Origin: Rhinopithecus roxellana
Taxonomy: Eukaryota > Chordata > Mammalia > Primates > Cercopithecidae
Assembly: GCF_007565055.1 (NCBI RefSeq)
Contig: NC_044560.1
Location: 43,481,030 to 43,545,029, forward strand
Length of the DNA: 64,000 nucleotides
Direction: 5' to 3'
In this document: in pieces, positions 36,711 through 48,739 of the stretch
How the letters are laid out: each line of letters starts with the position of its first letter
Position numbering within the stretch: position 1 is the first letter of the stretch
Made by a program: the position numbers and the translations under genes
Notes under the pieces: generated by a model
The model's input: only the letters and a program-made list of their open reading frames with translations
Databases searched by the model: none
What the model was told of the DNA's origin: nothing

Positions 36711-37249
36711 AATATTATAGACAATGTGCACAAGGAAAAAGGAAGGCAGAATATGGTAGAGGATTGCAACACATCCCTGGTACATAGTGACATGTCATCA
36801 TTGTTTGCAGAATTAAACATCCTCTGTTGAACTCCATGCAATCAACCCAAATTTTGGACTATTGAGGTCAGCTTCAAAAACAGGAGGCACACAGGCCAGC
36901 TGGAGAGTGTCCATAAGGAGAATGACTAGGGTAATGAAAAATAAAGAAAACCCATCTCATGAGGAAAGACTGGAAGAGCTAGAAAGAGAAAGGTAAGCCA
37001 GAAAGGCAAGATTAGGTTTCAGGTAACTCAAGGGCAGTAAGTTAAACAGGGCTTCTCTCTTTGGACTCAAGTTTCTTCATCTGTAAAATAAATAGGTAAA
37101 CCCAGAAAAATCCCCTTTAGGTACAGCATGAGGGACCTATAAATTCAAAAGAATTTATGTGGCACCAAGGGACAGAACTACAAACCACCTAGATACAGAA
37201 CTGAAAGAGTGAAGGGCAGATTTCCACTGAACATCAATAAACATCCAAG

Positions 37250-37355
37250 CAATGTTTCTTGTCCAGCAATAGAATGGCTGGACAAGCAATGTTTCTTGTC
37301 CAGCAATAGAATGGCTGGACAAGCAATGTTTCTTGTCCAGGAATAGAATGGCTGC
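37250..37355 (+). repeat. 37-bp minisatellite, each unit able to form a hairpin
   Basis: Units start at 37250, 37287 and 37324 (last one partial). Within a unit, cttgtccag and ctggacaag are perfect 9-base complements separated by 11 bases. The unit junctions give the reverse arrangement with an 8-base loop. Confidence 0.95.
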
Positions 37356-37514
37356 CTTCCAAAGTCCAGAGCTACCTAACTAGAAGGGTTCAATCAGGAA
37401 CTAGACTTGGATACAGGTCCCTAGTGGACGTTCTAAGTCTTGGAAGAATCAGAACAGCTCCCTAGAGATGCAGTTCCTTCCTGCAGACAGAGCAAAAAAG
37501 GTGAACTTTGTAAC

Positions 37515-37625
37515 AGACAGTTTTGGATTTGAATCTATTTCTGCCACTAATCTGGCTATATAATCCTGAACAACTTATTAACCTTTTTTGAGCCTTGGTT
37601 TCCTCAGTTTTTAAATGAGGATAGC
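37515..37625 (+). mobile_element. MIR fragment
   Basis: Contains tttctgccactaatctggct, cttattaaccttttttgagc and cttggtttcctcag. Confidence 0.7.
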
Positions 37626-37664
37626 AAAACATAACTTGAAGTATATTCTATTAAAATATGTATA
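37613..37664 (+). repeat. Inverted repeat, left arm
   Basis: Pairs with 37832-37883. The arms share aaaacataacttgaagtata as an exact block with four or so mismatches over 52 bases. An antisense Alu fragment lies between the arms. Confidence 0.92.
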
Positions 37665-37705
37665 GAAATATTTTTAATATTTTATTAAATATAATAAATA
37701 TAGAA

Positions 37706-37829
37706 TTTTTTATTTTTTAGACAGAGTCTTGCTCTGTTGCCCAAGCTGGAGTGCAGAGGTGCAGTCTTGGCTGACCACAACCTCTGCCTCTAGGGTTCAA
37801 GCAATTCTCCTACCTCAGCCTCCCAAATA
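37706..37829 (-). mobile_element. Antisense Alu fragment in the loop of an inverted repeat
   Basis: Runs from ttttttagacagagtcttgc to ctcctacctcagcctcccaa, about one monomer, then stops abruptly at the right arm of the inverted repeat. Confidence 0.9.
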
Positions 37830-37831
37830 AA

Positions 37832-37883
37832 TATAAATATTTCAATAAAATATACTTCAAGTTATGTTTTACTATCCCCATTT
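37832..37883 (-). repeat. Inverted repeat, right arm
   Basis: Reverse complement of 37613-37664, with the exact block tatacttcaagttatgtttt. It ends about 170 bases before the RPL30 retrocopy. Confidence 0.92.
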
Positions 37884-38050
37884 TATCCCCAGATGGTCTC
37901 CGGGTCAGCTGTAGCCATTTCCTCTTTTGAACAGAGCTGAAGCTATTATAATATATATCAAGCACATAGCACAATATAGGCTCGTAGCTACTTAAAGTAG
38001 TCATCTTAATCATCTTATTGCCTGTATAAATGGAGGAAAAGAAAAATGTG

Positions 38051-38517
<467 letters not shown>

Positions 38518-39142
38518 GAAAAGAAAAATGTGATGAGATCAGAAAATGAAGTTAGTCATCCTGGTGGAAGCATTAGAAGGTAGAAGGCTGGAATTGGGCA
38601 CAATCAACATAAACAAGGGCTTGCCACATAAATGCTGTGGTTGAAGTACAGGCAGGACCAAAAGCCACTCACAAGGTGGGAAAGGAAGGAGAAGCGGCCA
38701 TTGCAGGATCATCAGACATTGGGAAAGGACTCGCATTCAGACCTCCACCTACCCATTCACTATTTATTTATTATCTATGAGCAATTATAAAATGAGAAAA
38801 GTGCCACAAAGAGGAAAATACAGAACATAATCAGGACACAAAGAAGAAGTACCCGACCCAGACTTAGAAGGTCAGGCAAGGGTTTTCAGTGGACATGATA
38901 CCTAACTTGAGACCTGCACTACCAAGGTGTTTGGGGGCAAAGGATGGGGAGACAGCTCAAGCTGATGATGTGGTGGAGGAGGGTAGAGAATCATAAAATG
39001 TCTCCCACTCCTCCTCTAAAATTCCTACATTCTGAGGAACCAAGAAGACTGCTAAGTCCTTCCCAATGCTAAGGTTCCACCATTATGGCCTCAGATGCAA
39101 AAGCAAAATAAAATAAATGTCTTACCCTTTGGGGTCAAGTCC

Positions 39143-39329
39143 TTTTTTTTTTTTCTTTTTTGAGACAGAGTCTCGCCTTGTCGCCCAGGCTGGAGTGCAG
39201 TGGCACGATCTTAGTTCACTGCAAGCTCCACCTCCTGGGTTCATGCCATTCTCCTGCCTCAGCCTCCCAAGTAGCTGGGACCACAGGTGCCCACCACTAT
39301 GCCCAGTTAATTTTTTTGTATTTTTATAG
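39143..39329 (-). mobile_element. Truncated antisense Alu
   Basis: Poly-T, gagacagagtctcgccttgt, through one monomer and part of the linker ending ttgtatttttatagt. The rest is missing. Confidence 0.93.
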
Positions 39330-39660
39330 TGGCAGGTGTGGATGGCAACATGGAGGTTCCTTATGGTGTTGGAATTGTTTGGTACCTTGACTGTGATTCA
39401 GGAACCCACACAGTTGAGAAAATAGTATAGAACTTAACATACATACATGAGTGCACATGCAAACAAATACAAGAAACCAGAGGAATCTGAGGTGGAATGA
39501 ATCAATGTGAATATTCTGGCTGTGATATTACACTAAAGTTTTGCAAAATATAGCACTGGGAGAAATGGGCAAAATTTACAGGTATCTCTCTGTACTATTT
39601 CTCACAGCTGAATGTGAATCTATAATTATTTCAATAAACATTTCACTAACAAAAGTAGAT
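39330..39660 (+). mobile_element. L1M 3' UTR
   Basis: Contains atagtatagaacttaacata, atctctctgtactatttctc and ctataattatttcaataaac, the end of old L1M elements. Confidence 0.7.
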
Positions 39661-39962
39661 GCAGATAAAGAACATAGTTACATAAAATTGTAGTTATGAA
39701 ATATAAATTCATCACTGAAATTTTAGCAAAATGCATTTAAAATGTGTTAATTACTGATATCTACTACCCAAATATTGTTTTGTAATATTTTGATAGTTCC
39801 TTCATTTTTAGACTAATATATATTTTTACAATAATTTTCCTATGTAAATACAAATATATGTGTGTACATGTTTATGTAGTTTAATTCAATGTATAAAGAC
39901 TATTTCTTGTTTATACTCATTTTATATTTTGAAGATCTTCCCATCATATTAAAAATTTCTTG

Positions 39963-40081
39963 AGCTGGGCATGGTGGCTCACGCCTGTAATCCCAACACT
40001 TTGGGAGGCTGAGGTGGGAGAATTGCTTGTGCCCAGGAGTTCAAAACCAGACTGGGTAACATGGTGAGATACCATCTCTAC

Positions 40082-40119
<38 letters not shown>
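39963..40119 (+). mobile_element. Alu left-monomer-like element with long poly-A
   Basis: Starts gctgggcatggtggctcacg, ends accatctctactat and about 38 A; there is no right monomer. It could be a free left monomer (FLAM) or an A-tract truncation. Confidence 0.9.
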
Positions 40120-40121
<2 letters not shown>

Positions 40122-40134
40122 TTTTTGAGTTGGA

Positions 40135-40236
40135 TACTATATAGGTATATCTTAGTTTTCTATTTGGTAATACTACATAGGCATATCTTAATATTCTATT
40201 TGGTAATACTATATAGGCATATCATAATTTTCTAAA
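40135..40236 (+). repeat. 36-bp minisatellite, about three units
   Basis: Units start at 40135, 40171 and 40207. They share tatag.[t/c]atatct and ttctatttggtaa; the third unit is partial. Confidence 0.92.
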
Positions 40237-40719
40237 CCAATCCTCTATTTTGGGACATTTTAGGCAGTTTTAAGTTTTTTCTATTATAAATAATTCTGTA
40301 ATAAATTAAATCAAACTGGTTGCCAACATTACCCAGACACGAAATGTTGAGTTAGAATGGATGGTAGAAATCACCTGACCAAACAATTCCCCTAAAACAA
40401 ACATACACCCACACATAAATCATCTTATAGTTATGGAAATTATGGCCTATTCTCACTTTAGGATGTAAGGACAATGCACAATTTCAAAAGTTCTATATTT
40501 AAAACGGGGAAAAAAAAAAAAGCATGACCTGCCAACCTTGCTCTAAGTCACTTTTGACCTTGTAGAATCAAGCAGAAAAAGTATAAATGGAGGAAACTCT
40601 AGAAAAAACAATTAAGAGTTTGAAACATGATAGACATGGTTCATATTCATATTCTCTATGACCTTGGGGAAGCAGTTTAACTATTTTGTTTCTTTATCCA
40701 TAAGTATATCCTCCTCCTT

Positions 40720-40975
40720 ACTAGGTCCTCAGTAAATATTTCCTGTCTAAATGAATGAATGAAGTACTGGCATATGCAGGTACTCAATTGCTCACTGTTA
40801 CTCAAACATGCAAAGTTCTTCCAAGCTTCTAGTTTGGAATGTCCTCCCCCATCTCCCTCTCCACCAAGAAATCTTGCCTGCACTGCAAAGCCAGCACTAA
40901 TGTGCCCATTCAAGAAGGCTTCATCAACTCACTTACTTTTCGCCTGTACTGTCTATTTCACACTTTTAATTATAT
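40720..40975 (+). mobile_element. L2 3' fragments
   Basis: cctcagtaaatatttcctgt with aatgaatgaatgaa marks an L2/CORE 3' end, followed by a second L2-like stretch (tggaatgtcctcccccatct, gaaggcttcatcaactcact). Confidence 0.6.
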
Positions 40976-41572
40976 AGACCCTTCTTTCTACAGCTGGTAA
41001 AAGAGCGACTTGAGGGCCAGTTTTCCTCCTTTTTCATCTTTGAGTAGGGCTTTGCCATCCATCTCAACATGACACAGGTTCCTCACATGCCCCAGTCTGT
41101 CTAAAGCTCTGGATGAGAGGCACACAAATAATACCTATATGTGTAATTGGATTCTTTCCTCCTGGAAATTGGGATTCAGAGACAGATGATCATTGAGAAC
41201 TGGTTGCTTCAAGCAGTGGCATAGAAACTCAGGACCTTTGAGGAAGCCATGTACACAGAGAAGACAATAAAGCTGGTCTTCAGAGAGAGTGAAGGGCACA
41301 GCAAACGCACAGGAAGGGAAACAAGAACTTTGGGGCACTGGAGAGGGGGCTTCCAGGAGGTAATCACTTCTGGGGTACCAGGTGCATATGGGCTGGCTCC
41401 ACTGCCCCTGGGCCCCAGGAATTACTCTGTGACTTTATGACAACTCCCTTCCTTTGGTTTTTAAGTAATATGTTTTTAATCGACTAAGAAATTGATAAAG
41501 ACTTGGTGGGTCCATAGATGCATACTTCACCAGTCTCACTATCTTCAACTCACATCCAATATATTCCCTATA

Positions 41573-41800
41573 TCAGGGTTTCTCTACCTTGGCACTACTG
41601 ACATTTTGGGCAGGAAAGTTCTTTGTTTTGAGGAGCTCTTTTGTACATTGTAGCATGTTTGGCAACACCCTGGCCTCTACACACTAAAGGTAAGTAACAA
41701 TTCCCCCGACTATCGTGACAATTAAAAATGTCTCCAGACATTACCAAATGTCCCAGGAGGAGGGCATGAAACAGCCCCTCACTGACAACCACTGCACTAG
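41573..41800 (-). mobile_element. MER20-like MITE, copy 3
   Basis: Contains atcagggtttctctaccttg, tactgacattttgggcagga, attgtagcatgtttggcaac and gtctccagacattaccaaat. Confidence 0.85.
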
Positions 41801-41838
41801 CTTTTATACAAACACTGGGAAAACAATAAAGAAAAAGA

Positions 41839-42154
41839 GGCTGGGCACAGTGGCTCATGCCTGTAATCCCAGCACTTTGGGAGGCTAAGGTGGGCAGATT
41901 GCTTGAGCTCAGGAGTTTGAGACTAGCCTGGGCAATATGGCAAAACTTCATCTCTACAAAAAACACAAAAATTAGCTAGGCACAGTGGTGGTGTGTACCT
42001 GTAGTCCCAGCTATGAGGGAGGCTAAGACAGGAGGATCGCTTGACCTTGGGATGTAGAGGCTGCAGTGAGCTGAGATCATGCTACTTGAACTCCAGCCTG
42101 GGTGATAGAGCGAGACCCTGTCTCAAAAAAAATAAAAATAAAATAAAGAAAGAG
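41839..42154 (+). mobile_element. Full-length sense Alu with target-site duplication
   Basis: Starts ggctgggcacagtggctcat and ends in an AAAT-type tail. Flanks aataaagaaaaaga and aataaagaaagaga fit a target-site duplication. Confidence 0.94.
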
Positions 42155-42411
42155 AAAAAAACTTATGAACAAACCCAGAATGAATATAACAAAGACAAGG
42201 CTCAGTGTCTTATAAACTGAAGAGAGAAAATTCTCCACCTTGAAGAAACCTCAGGATAATAAAATATTCTCAACACTGCCTTACTTCACTTAAACTTCAG
42301 CACAGCCAACACTTATCAAGTTATCTACTATATGGCAGGAGATACAGTGAGCAGTTTTCTATACCTTATTCCATTTGCTCCTCCTAACAATCTGATAAGA
42401 AAGATATTATC

Positions 42412-42708
42412 AGCCAAGCATGGTGGCTCACTGTGCCCAACCAATGTTTGTAATCCCAGCACTTTGGGAGGCCAAGGGAGGAGGCTTATTTGAGCCCAGG
42501 AGGTCGAGACCAACCTGGGTATGCTCAGTAGAACCTCATCTCTACAATTTAATAATTAGCTGGGCATTGGTGGCATAGGCTTGAAATCCCAGCTACTTGG
42601 AGGCTGAGGTGGGAAGATTGCTTGAGCCCAGAAAGTGGAGGTTGCAGTGAGCTGTGATCACGTCACTGCACTCCAGCCTGGGTGACAGGGTAAGACCCTG
42701 TCAGAAAA
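42412..42708 (+). mobile_element. Sense Alu with a small 5' insertion
   Basis: agccaagcatggtggctcac is followed by an unusual ctgtgcccaaccaatgtttg before gtaatcccagcactttgg, so about 16 extra bases lie in the left monomer. Its tail runs straight into the following microsatellite. Confidence 0.93.
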
Positions 42709-42957
<249 letters not shown>

Positions 42958-43317
42958 TAGTCTGTTTTCACATTGCTATAAAGAACTATCTGAGCCTGGG
43001 TAATTTATGAAGAAAAGAAGTTTAATTGACTCACAGTTCCACAGGCTTAACAGGAAGCATGACTAGGAGGCCTCAGGAAACTTACAATCACGGCAAAAGG
43101 TGAAGGGGAAGCAAGACACATCTTACATGGTGGCAGGAGAAAGTGAGAAAGAAAGTGCCACATTTTAAAACCATCAGTTCTCACTCACTATCACGAGAAC
43201 AGCAAGGGAGAAAGCTGACCCCATGATCCAATCATTTCCCACCAGGCCCCTCCTCCGACAAATGGGGATTACAATTCGAGATGAGATTTGAGTGAGGACA
43301 CAAAGCCAAACAATATT
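42958..43317 (-). mobile_element. MSTA/THE1-type MaLR solo LTR
   Basis: Contains tctgttttcacattgctata, ggcctcaggaaacttacaat, gaccccatgatccaatcatt and cgagatgagatttgagtgag, the reverse complement of the element at 8219. Confidence 0.9.
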
Positions 43318-43319
43318 AA

Positions 43320-43480
43320 GAGGCATTATCTGTTTTACAAAGGTGGAAACTGAGGATCAGAGAATTTAAATTATTTGCCCAAGGTGACAAAGCTAGACAG
43401 CCTTGTTAAAAATTTGAACCTAGAACCACCACTGGCTCCAATTCCAATGCTTTCTCCACTCCTGTACTGCAGTATTCTAC
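43320..43480 (-). mobile_element. MIR
   Basis: Contains caaaggtggaaactgaggat and ttatttgcccaaggtgacaa with gaacctagaacc. Confidence 0.8.
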
Positions 43481-43559
43481 AAGAAAACTAGTAGCTATAA
43501 TCAATGAAAAGCCAAAACGGTAATAAAATTTTCTCATTCACACTTTATCCATGAGACAA

Positions 43560-43720
43560 ACAGGTATATCCTAAATGTTAACAATGGTTATTCATGGAAA
43601 AAAAGTTTATCGGTTATTTTTATTTTGTGTGTGTGTTTTCTGCATTTTCCAAATTGTTTTGCCTTGAATATGTATTGCCTACCTAATAAAAAGTTATTCA
43701 AATTAATTTCTGAAAACAAA
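43560..43720 (+). mobile_element. L1M 3' end
   Basis: Contains tgttaacaatggttattcat, tctgcattttccaaattgtt and tatgtattgcctacctaata. Confidence 0.65.
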
Positions 43721-43749
43721 AATTATTCACAGAAATATCAATCTTTAAT

Positions 43750-44640
43750 GTCAGTTTCAAGTAAACCATTATCACTTCTCACATTATGAGTCTACCAAAG
43801 ATTAAGAAGTTTATCAGTACTCAGCTTTGACAAGAATGTGGGAAAACAGGTAGTCTCATATACTGTTAGAAACTTAAACAGCCGGGCACGGTGGTTCATG
43901 CCTGTAATCCCAGTAGTTTGGGAGGCCAAGGCGGGCAGATCACCTGAGGTCGGGAGTTCGAGATCATCCTGGCCAACATGGTGAAACCTCATCTCTACTA
44001 AAAATACAAAAATTAGCTGGGCGTGGTGGCGCATGTCTGTAGTCCCAGCTACTTGGGAGACTGAGGCAGGAGAATCGCTTGAACCCGGGAGGCGGAGGTT
44101 GCAGTGAGCCCAGACCACGCCATGCCATTGCACTCCAGCCTGGGCAACAAGAACGAAACCCCATCTCAAAAAAAAAAGAAAAAAGAAACTTAAGTTAGTG
44201 CAAGGTTCTTAGAAACAATGCAGGATCTATCATAATGTGAAATGCATAAGTTCTTTCTCTCAGTAATTCCACTTCTAGGAATTTTTCCTACAGGTATACC
44301 ACATATACAATATACAAAAATACATGCTCAAAGATATTTACTCCCTATTAATAGAGGAATTGGGACAGTGGAATTCAAAACAATCATTAGAGAAAATAAG
44401 GCACATCTTTAGGTACTGGTATAGAAAGTTATCTATAACAATGTTAAATAATACATCACATTATATAATAGCATGTACAGATGGATTCTAGGATAGCCAA
44501 GTGTGTCATTCTATATATGATTGGATGTATATATATGTGAGTATGTAGGAATCCATGTCTGTGTGAGAACCTAGAGAGAAAAAAATCGATTTTTATTTTC
44601 ATTTTTATACTACTCTCTGAATTGTTTTAAATATTCTTTT
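43750..44640 (+). mobile_element. Old L1-like segment split by an Alu
   Basis: tttgacaagaatgtgggaaa with atactgttagaaactt lies before the Alu. aattccacttctaggaattt with cctacaggtatacc and acatgctcaaagatatttac lies after it, in L1M ORF2 3' order. Diverged, boundary uncertain. Confidence 0.55.
43881..44183 (+). mobile_element. Full-length sense Alu with target-site duplication
   Basis: Starts gccgggcacggtggttcatg, tail ctcaaaaaaaaaag. Flanked by agaaacttaa at 43869-43878 and 44184-44193. Confidence 0.96.
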
Positions 44641-45418
44641 TGTTAACACGTATCACTGCTATAAACTAAAATAGGTTTGGGGGGTTTAGTTTTTACAAGC
44701 CAAGAGGTCTGCCTTTCATGCAATGGCTTGAAAACAAAGCAAGACATAAAATAGAGCTGTCTTCTGTTATAACTGCAAATGCTCACAAAACGAGGCAGTG
44801 TGTGAAAGTTTCCCAGCCTCTGTGTGCCAATGAGAGGCATAATGGAGACAGTTCTCTCCTGGCACATTCAGAGACAAAGCCAGGCTCCTATCTCTGTTAG
44901 GAGATTTGAATGGCTGAATTTTAAGACCAATAATACAGTAAAATCCTGCTATACTTTCAAGGCAATCTAAACCAATTTCCCTAGCAATTAAAACACAACT
45001 TTTCCTGTCCTATTCCTCCAACTTGTCTCTTCCTAAAGTAGCTGATATATCTTGGCTACAGGGTGCCCAAGATGTCAATTCCTCTTTTGAAAATCTCTCT
45101 CTCATGCCCCAATATGGCAGAAGACCTGAGTTTTGCTGCTAGTTTCACTGTCTGTGTATAAGCTCATTGAACCAACTGAACCTTCTCTCAGAACATTTTG
45201 TTAATACCACCTACTTTGCTGGATCACTGTAAGATCTGCATATGATAGAGCATAACAAAGCATGTTGCTGGTAGGGATGTTGATAATGGGAGAGGCGATA
45301 CATGTGTAGGGGCAGGGATATATGGGAAATCTTTGTACCTTCCTCTCAATTTTGCTGTGAACCTAAAACTGCTCTTTAAAAAAAAAAAAAAAAACAGTCT
45401 TTAAAAAAGTTAAATTTA

Positions 45419-45720
45419 GGCTGACTGTAGTGGCTCACACCTGTAATCCCTATATTTGGGGAGGCCAAAGCAGGAGGATTGCTTGAGGCCAAGAGTTGAA
45501 AACCAACCTGGGCAACATAGCAAGACCCTGAGTCTATAAAAAACTTTAAAAATTAGCCATGCATGGTGGTGTATGCCTGTAGTCCTAGCTACTTGGAAGG
45601 CTGAGGCAGGAGACTTGTTTGAGCTCAGGAATTCGAGGAAGCAGTGAGCTATGATTGCACCACTGCATTCCAACCAGCTTGGGCAACAGAGCAAGACCCT
45701 GTCTTAAATAAATAAATAAA
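45419..45720 (+). mobile_element. Diverged full-length Alu (AluJ-like)
   Basis: ggctgactgtagtggctcac with gcttgaggccaagagttgaa and many substitutions across both monomers; tail is (AAAT)n. Confidence 0.93.
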
Positions 45721-45879
45721 TGTTTAAAAGGCTGACCCTTAGTGTTGAACAGTAGAATTGCTGACCTCGTCTATGATGTAGAAATCCTGCCTACCATGTG
45801 GAATGCCTAGGAAGCCACCTCAAACTCTCTCTATGCAAGCAGCCAAATGGTCTCTTAAAAACTCAAACCCCATTTGTGG

Positions 45880-46320
45880 CCATTCCCTCCTAGTTCACTA
45901 AAAGCCAATTATATCAGGTACACACTCCTTTCTACAAAGCTATCCCCCTTCTCCAGGTTTTTGCATTTGCTGTACCTGGAACTTGAAATGCTCTACACTC
46001 CACTCTTTCTTTTTCCTGCTTGTTTCTGTATCTTCAGGTGTCAGCTCAAACATTATCTCCTCAGAAGGGCCTTTCTTGACCACCCCCTGGAAGATAGTTC
46101 TCCCCATCCTACTACCATCCTGAGCTATTCACTGCTTGCTCTAGCCCTCCATAGCATTTAGCATACCATAGAACCATTCATCTTTGTTCACTGGTCATGC
46201 ACTATAATCTAAACTCGTAAGTGCCAAGGTCTTATCTATCTTATCCTCTACTGTATCCCCCATGACTAGAACAGTGGCAGCACAGAGTAGGCAGCCAAGA
46301 GACATTTATGCAATGAATGA
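45880..46320 (+). mobile_element. L2 3' end, well preserved
   Basis: Contains tttttgcatttgctgtacct, cagctcaaacattatctcct, cagaagggcctttcttgacc and ends aatgaatgaatgaa. Confidence 0.8.
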
Positions 46321-46379
46321 ATGAAGAGTATCAACTGCAAATGCATTCATTTACATTCTCACATTTCACTGTGCCTATG

Positions 46380-46500
46380 TAAAAAGCAGGGTCAGTATGA
46401 TTTTTCTCATTTGAATGACTTGCCCAAGGTCACAGCTTGTAAATGACAAAGTCAGAGCTTACATGTAGAGTTCCTGACTCATAATTCCCTAATACTCCCA
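46380..46500 (-). mobile_element. MIR fragment
   Basis: Contains atgacttgcccaaggtcaca and gtaaatgacaaagtcagagc. Confidence 0.75.
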
Positions 46501-46976
46501 CTGCTCAACAGCCTCCACTAATTTAGACATGGAAGGGTTGAAAATAGAGCAATATATCTAGGCTTCAGCAACAGGGAAGGAGAAGAGAAAGATCTGCTTT
46601 CCTGCAGAAGTAAAGTAAGAGAGACAGAGGGGAAGAAATGGTGAGCTATTATCTTATACTCTCGGGCTGTGAATTAGTAAAATTCATTCCTTCATCTGAA
46701 TGAAATGCAGCTACCTCTGGTACTGCAACTCATGAAACCTCTCATCGCCAAGTCACAGTATGGAAGGAACACTTTGCTGATCGAAGCAGCAAGTGAAATT
46801 TTAGGTAAGCCAGATGCAATTGCCTAAATTGGAAAGTGACACCAATCTTCATGCCTTTTGAGCCACATGCCACAGACTGAGAGCTAAGTCACACGCATAC
46901 ACATACCCCAAAACTACAGTCATCCACACATGGCATGGGGCTCCACGTCTCCCAAGCATGCTGACTCACTGACTAG

Positions 46977-47122
46977 ACAGAAGGGGAGGAGAAAAGAGAA
47001 GAGGGGAGCAGAAGAGTAGAAGAGGTAAAGGAGAAGAGAGAGGGATAAGGAAGTTGAAGATGGGTGGGAAAGAGAAAGAGAAGGACAAAAGAAGAGAAGA
47101 AAGACTGCAAGAGGAAGAAACT
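46977..47122 (+). repeat. Polypurine tract
   Basis: About 145 bases almost entirely A and G, irregular rather than tandem, with few pyrimidine interruptions. The complement is a polypyrimidine run on the DNAJC6 sense strand. Confidence 0.9.
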
Positions 47123-48006
47123 AAAATAAGAATAAGGGTCAGGGAAAAGTGAAGACTATTAGCTGCTAAGATTTTTGCTCTAATGCCCAAGTGGCCAAAT
47201 GCTAATACAAGACAGTCCTTGAGAATTTCTGAGGTCAGGGTTTTGTTTTGTTTTGTTTTGTTTTTTTCAGAGAATTCTGAAAAGAAAATTCTGGTTTCAA
47301 TAATCATCTTCCAAGTTTCTCTGGTTTTTGATTATTCTTGCTGTGCCTCCATCACCAAGCAAGGAACCAGAGCCTAGGGCTCTCCCAGTGAGAAGGGGCC
47401 ACCCGACACGACACCGACACCGTCCTGGCCTCAGGCCTCAGGTCTGGACTCAGCCCAGAGCCACAGAGCTTCAGCTCTAGCATTTCTGCCCATTAGCTTA
47501 CTCTTCCTCCAGGCAAACACAAGGCCTGCTCCTGCCTCTCACCCCTCCACAACACTCCCCTGGGCATCTGCACAGCCTAATGGGCAGTCTACCAAAAAGC
47601 TGAAAGCCTGGTGAAAGTTTGTGCCAAGCTAACAGTATCCTCAGTCCTTCCACAAGTATGTTCATGGTGAGCTTGCAGCAGAGAAAAACAGTTGGTCACA
47701 TTTTCCACATCTGGCTGAGACTGGAAATACTACCTTCTCTCCTGCTACCATCCAGGCATCTCCTATACCTCACATCACACCACTGGTTGGTTGTCAGTCT
47801 GTCATTCACCTGTGCAATGCTTCCCCAGGCTGCCCTTTTTCCCAGTGTCACTGACACTGCCCTGGCTAGGGCCTTCGTTGTTTCTCAGGTCATCAGCTAA
47901 ACTGCCATTTGATTGTTCTCCTGGTCCCCCATTGGCATGCTGTATCTTCCAGCACACCCCTCCCCTTCCTCCTAAATCAAACATGCTTGGGGTCCAGGAA
48001 TCTGTG
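47123..48006. other. Intron DNA, no gene recognised
   Basis: Unique-looking, moderately GC-rich from 47390; contains (GTTTT)n at about 47240-47265. Confidence 0.5.
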
Positions 48007-48392
48007 TTTTCTTTTCCTTTTTTCCCTTCAACTTTTATTTTAAGTTCTGGGGAACATGTGCAGGATGTGCAGGTTTGTTCCACAGATAAACATTTGCCAT
48101 GATGGTTTGCTGCACAGATCAACCCATCACCTAGGTATTCAGCCCAGTATCCATTAGCTATTCTTCCTGATGCTCTCCTTCCCCCCGCCCCACCCCAGGC
48201 CCCGACAAGCCCCAGTGTGTGTTGTTCCCTGCCACGTGTCCATGTGTTCTCATCTTCAGCTCCCGCTTATAAGTGAGAACATGCAGTGCTTGGTTTTCTG
48301 TTCCTGCATTAGCTTGCTGAGTATAACAGCTTCCAGCTCCATCCATGTCCCTGCAAAGGACATGATTGCGTTCCTTTTTATGTCTGCATAGT
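48007..48392 (-). mobile_element. 5'-truncated L1P 3' end, antisense
   Basis: Contains ttaagttctggggaacatgt, tagctattcttcctgatgct, cgcttataagtgagaacatg and tttatgtctgcatagt. Flanks ggaatctgtgtt and ggaatctgttta suggest the target-site duplication. Confidence 0.93.
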
Positions 48393-48739
48393 AGGGAATC
48401 TGTTTACTCAGGTAAATCTGATGCAGTCAGAGCACAGTTGAGAATCACCGGGGGGGGGATTCATCCTTCACACAGCTGTAAATTATCTCCAGGATTCACG
48501 TTTTGCTCTCTCTTCCCTGGGGCTGCAGTATGACTTTTGTAGGCCCTAGGCATTTTTACCTTCATGGACCTATTCCTCTATTAACAGGAAAATATATATA
48601 TATTTTAATGACCGCATTTGAATAAAGGTGAATTCATTATTGTTATACTCATTTATTTTATTCTGATTTTTAAAGGCAATTAAAATGTAAACATTTTTGT
48701 GGACCCTAAAATTATTGTGGTTCCTAGACACTGTGCCTA

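Noticed and set aside
37250..37355. CRISPR-like array
   Set aside because: The repeats are contiguous with no unique spacers and lie in primate intron DNA; it is a minisatellite.
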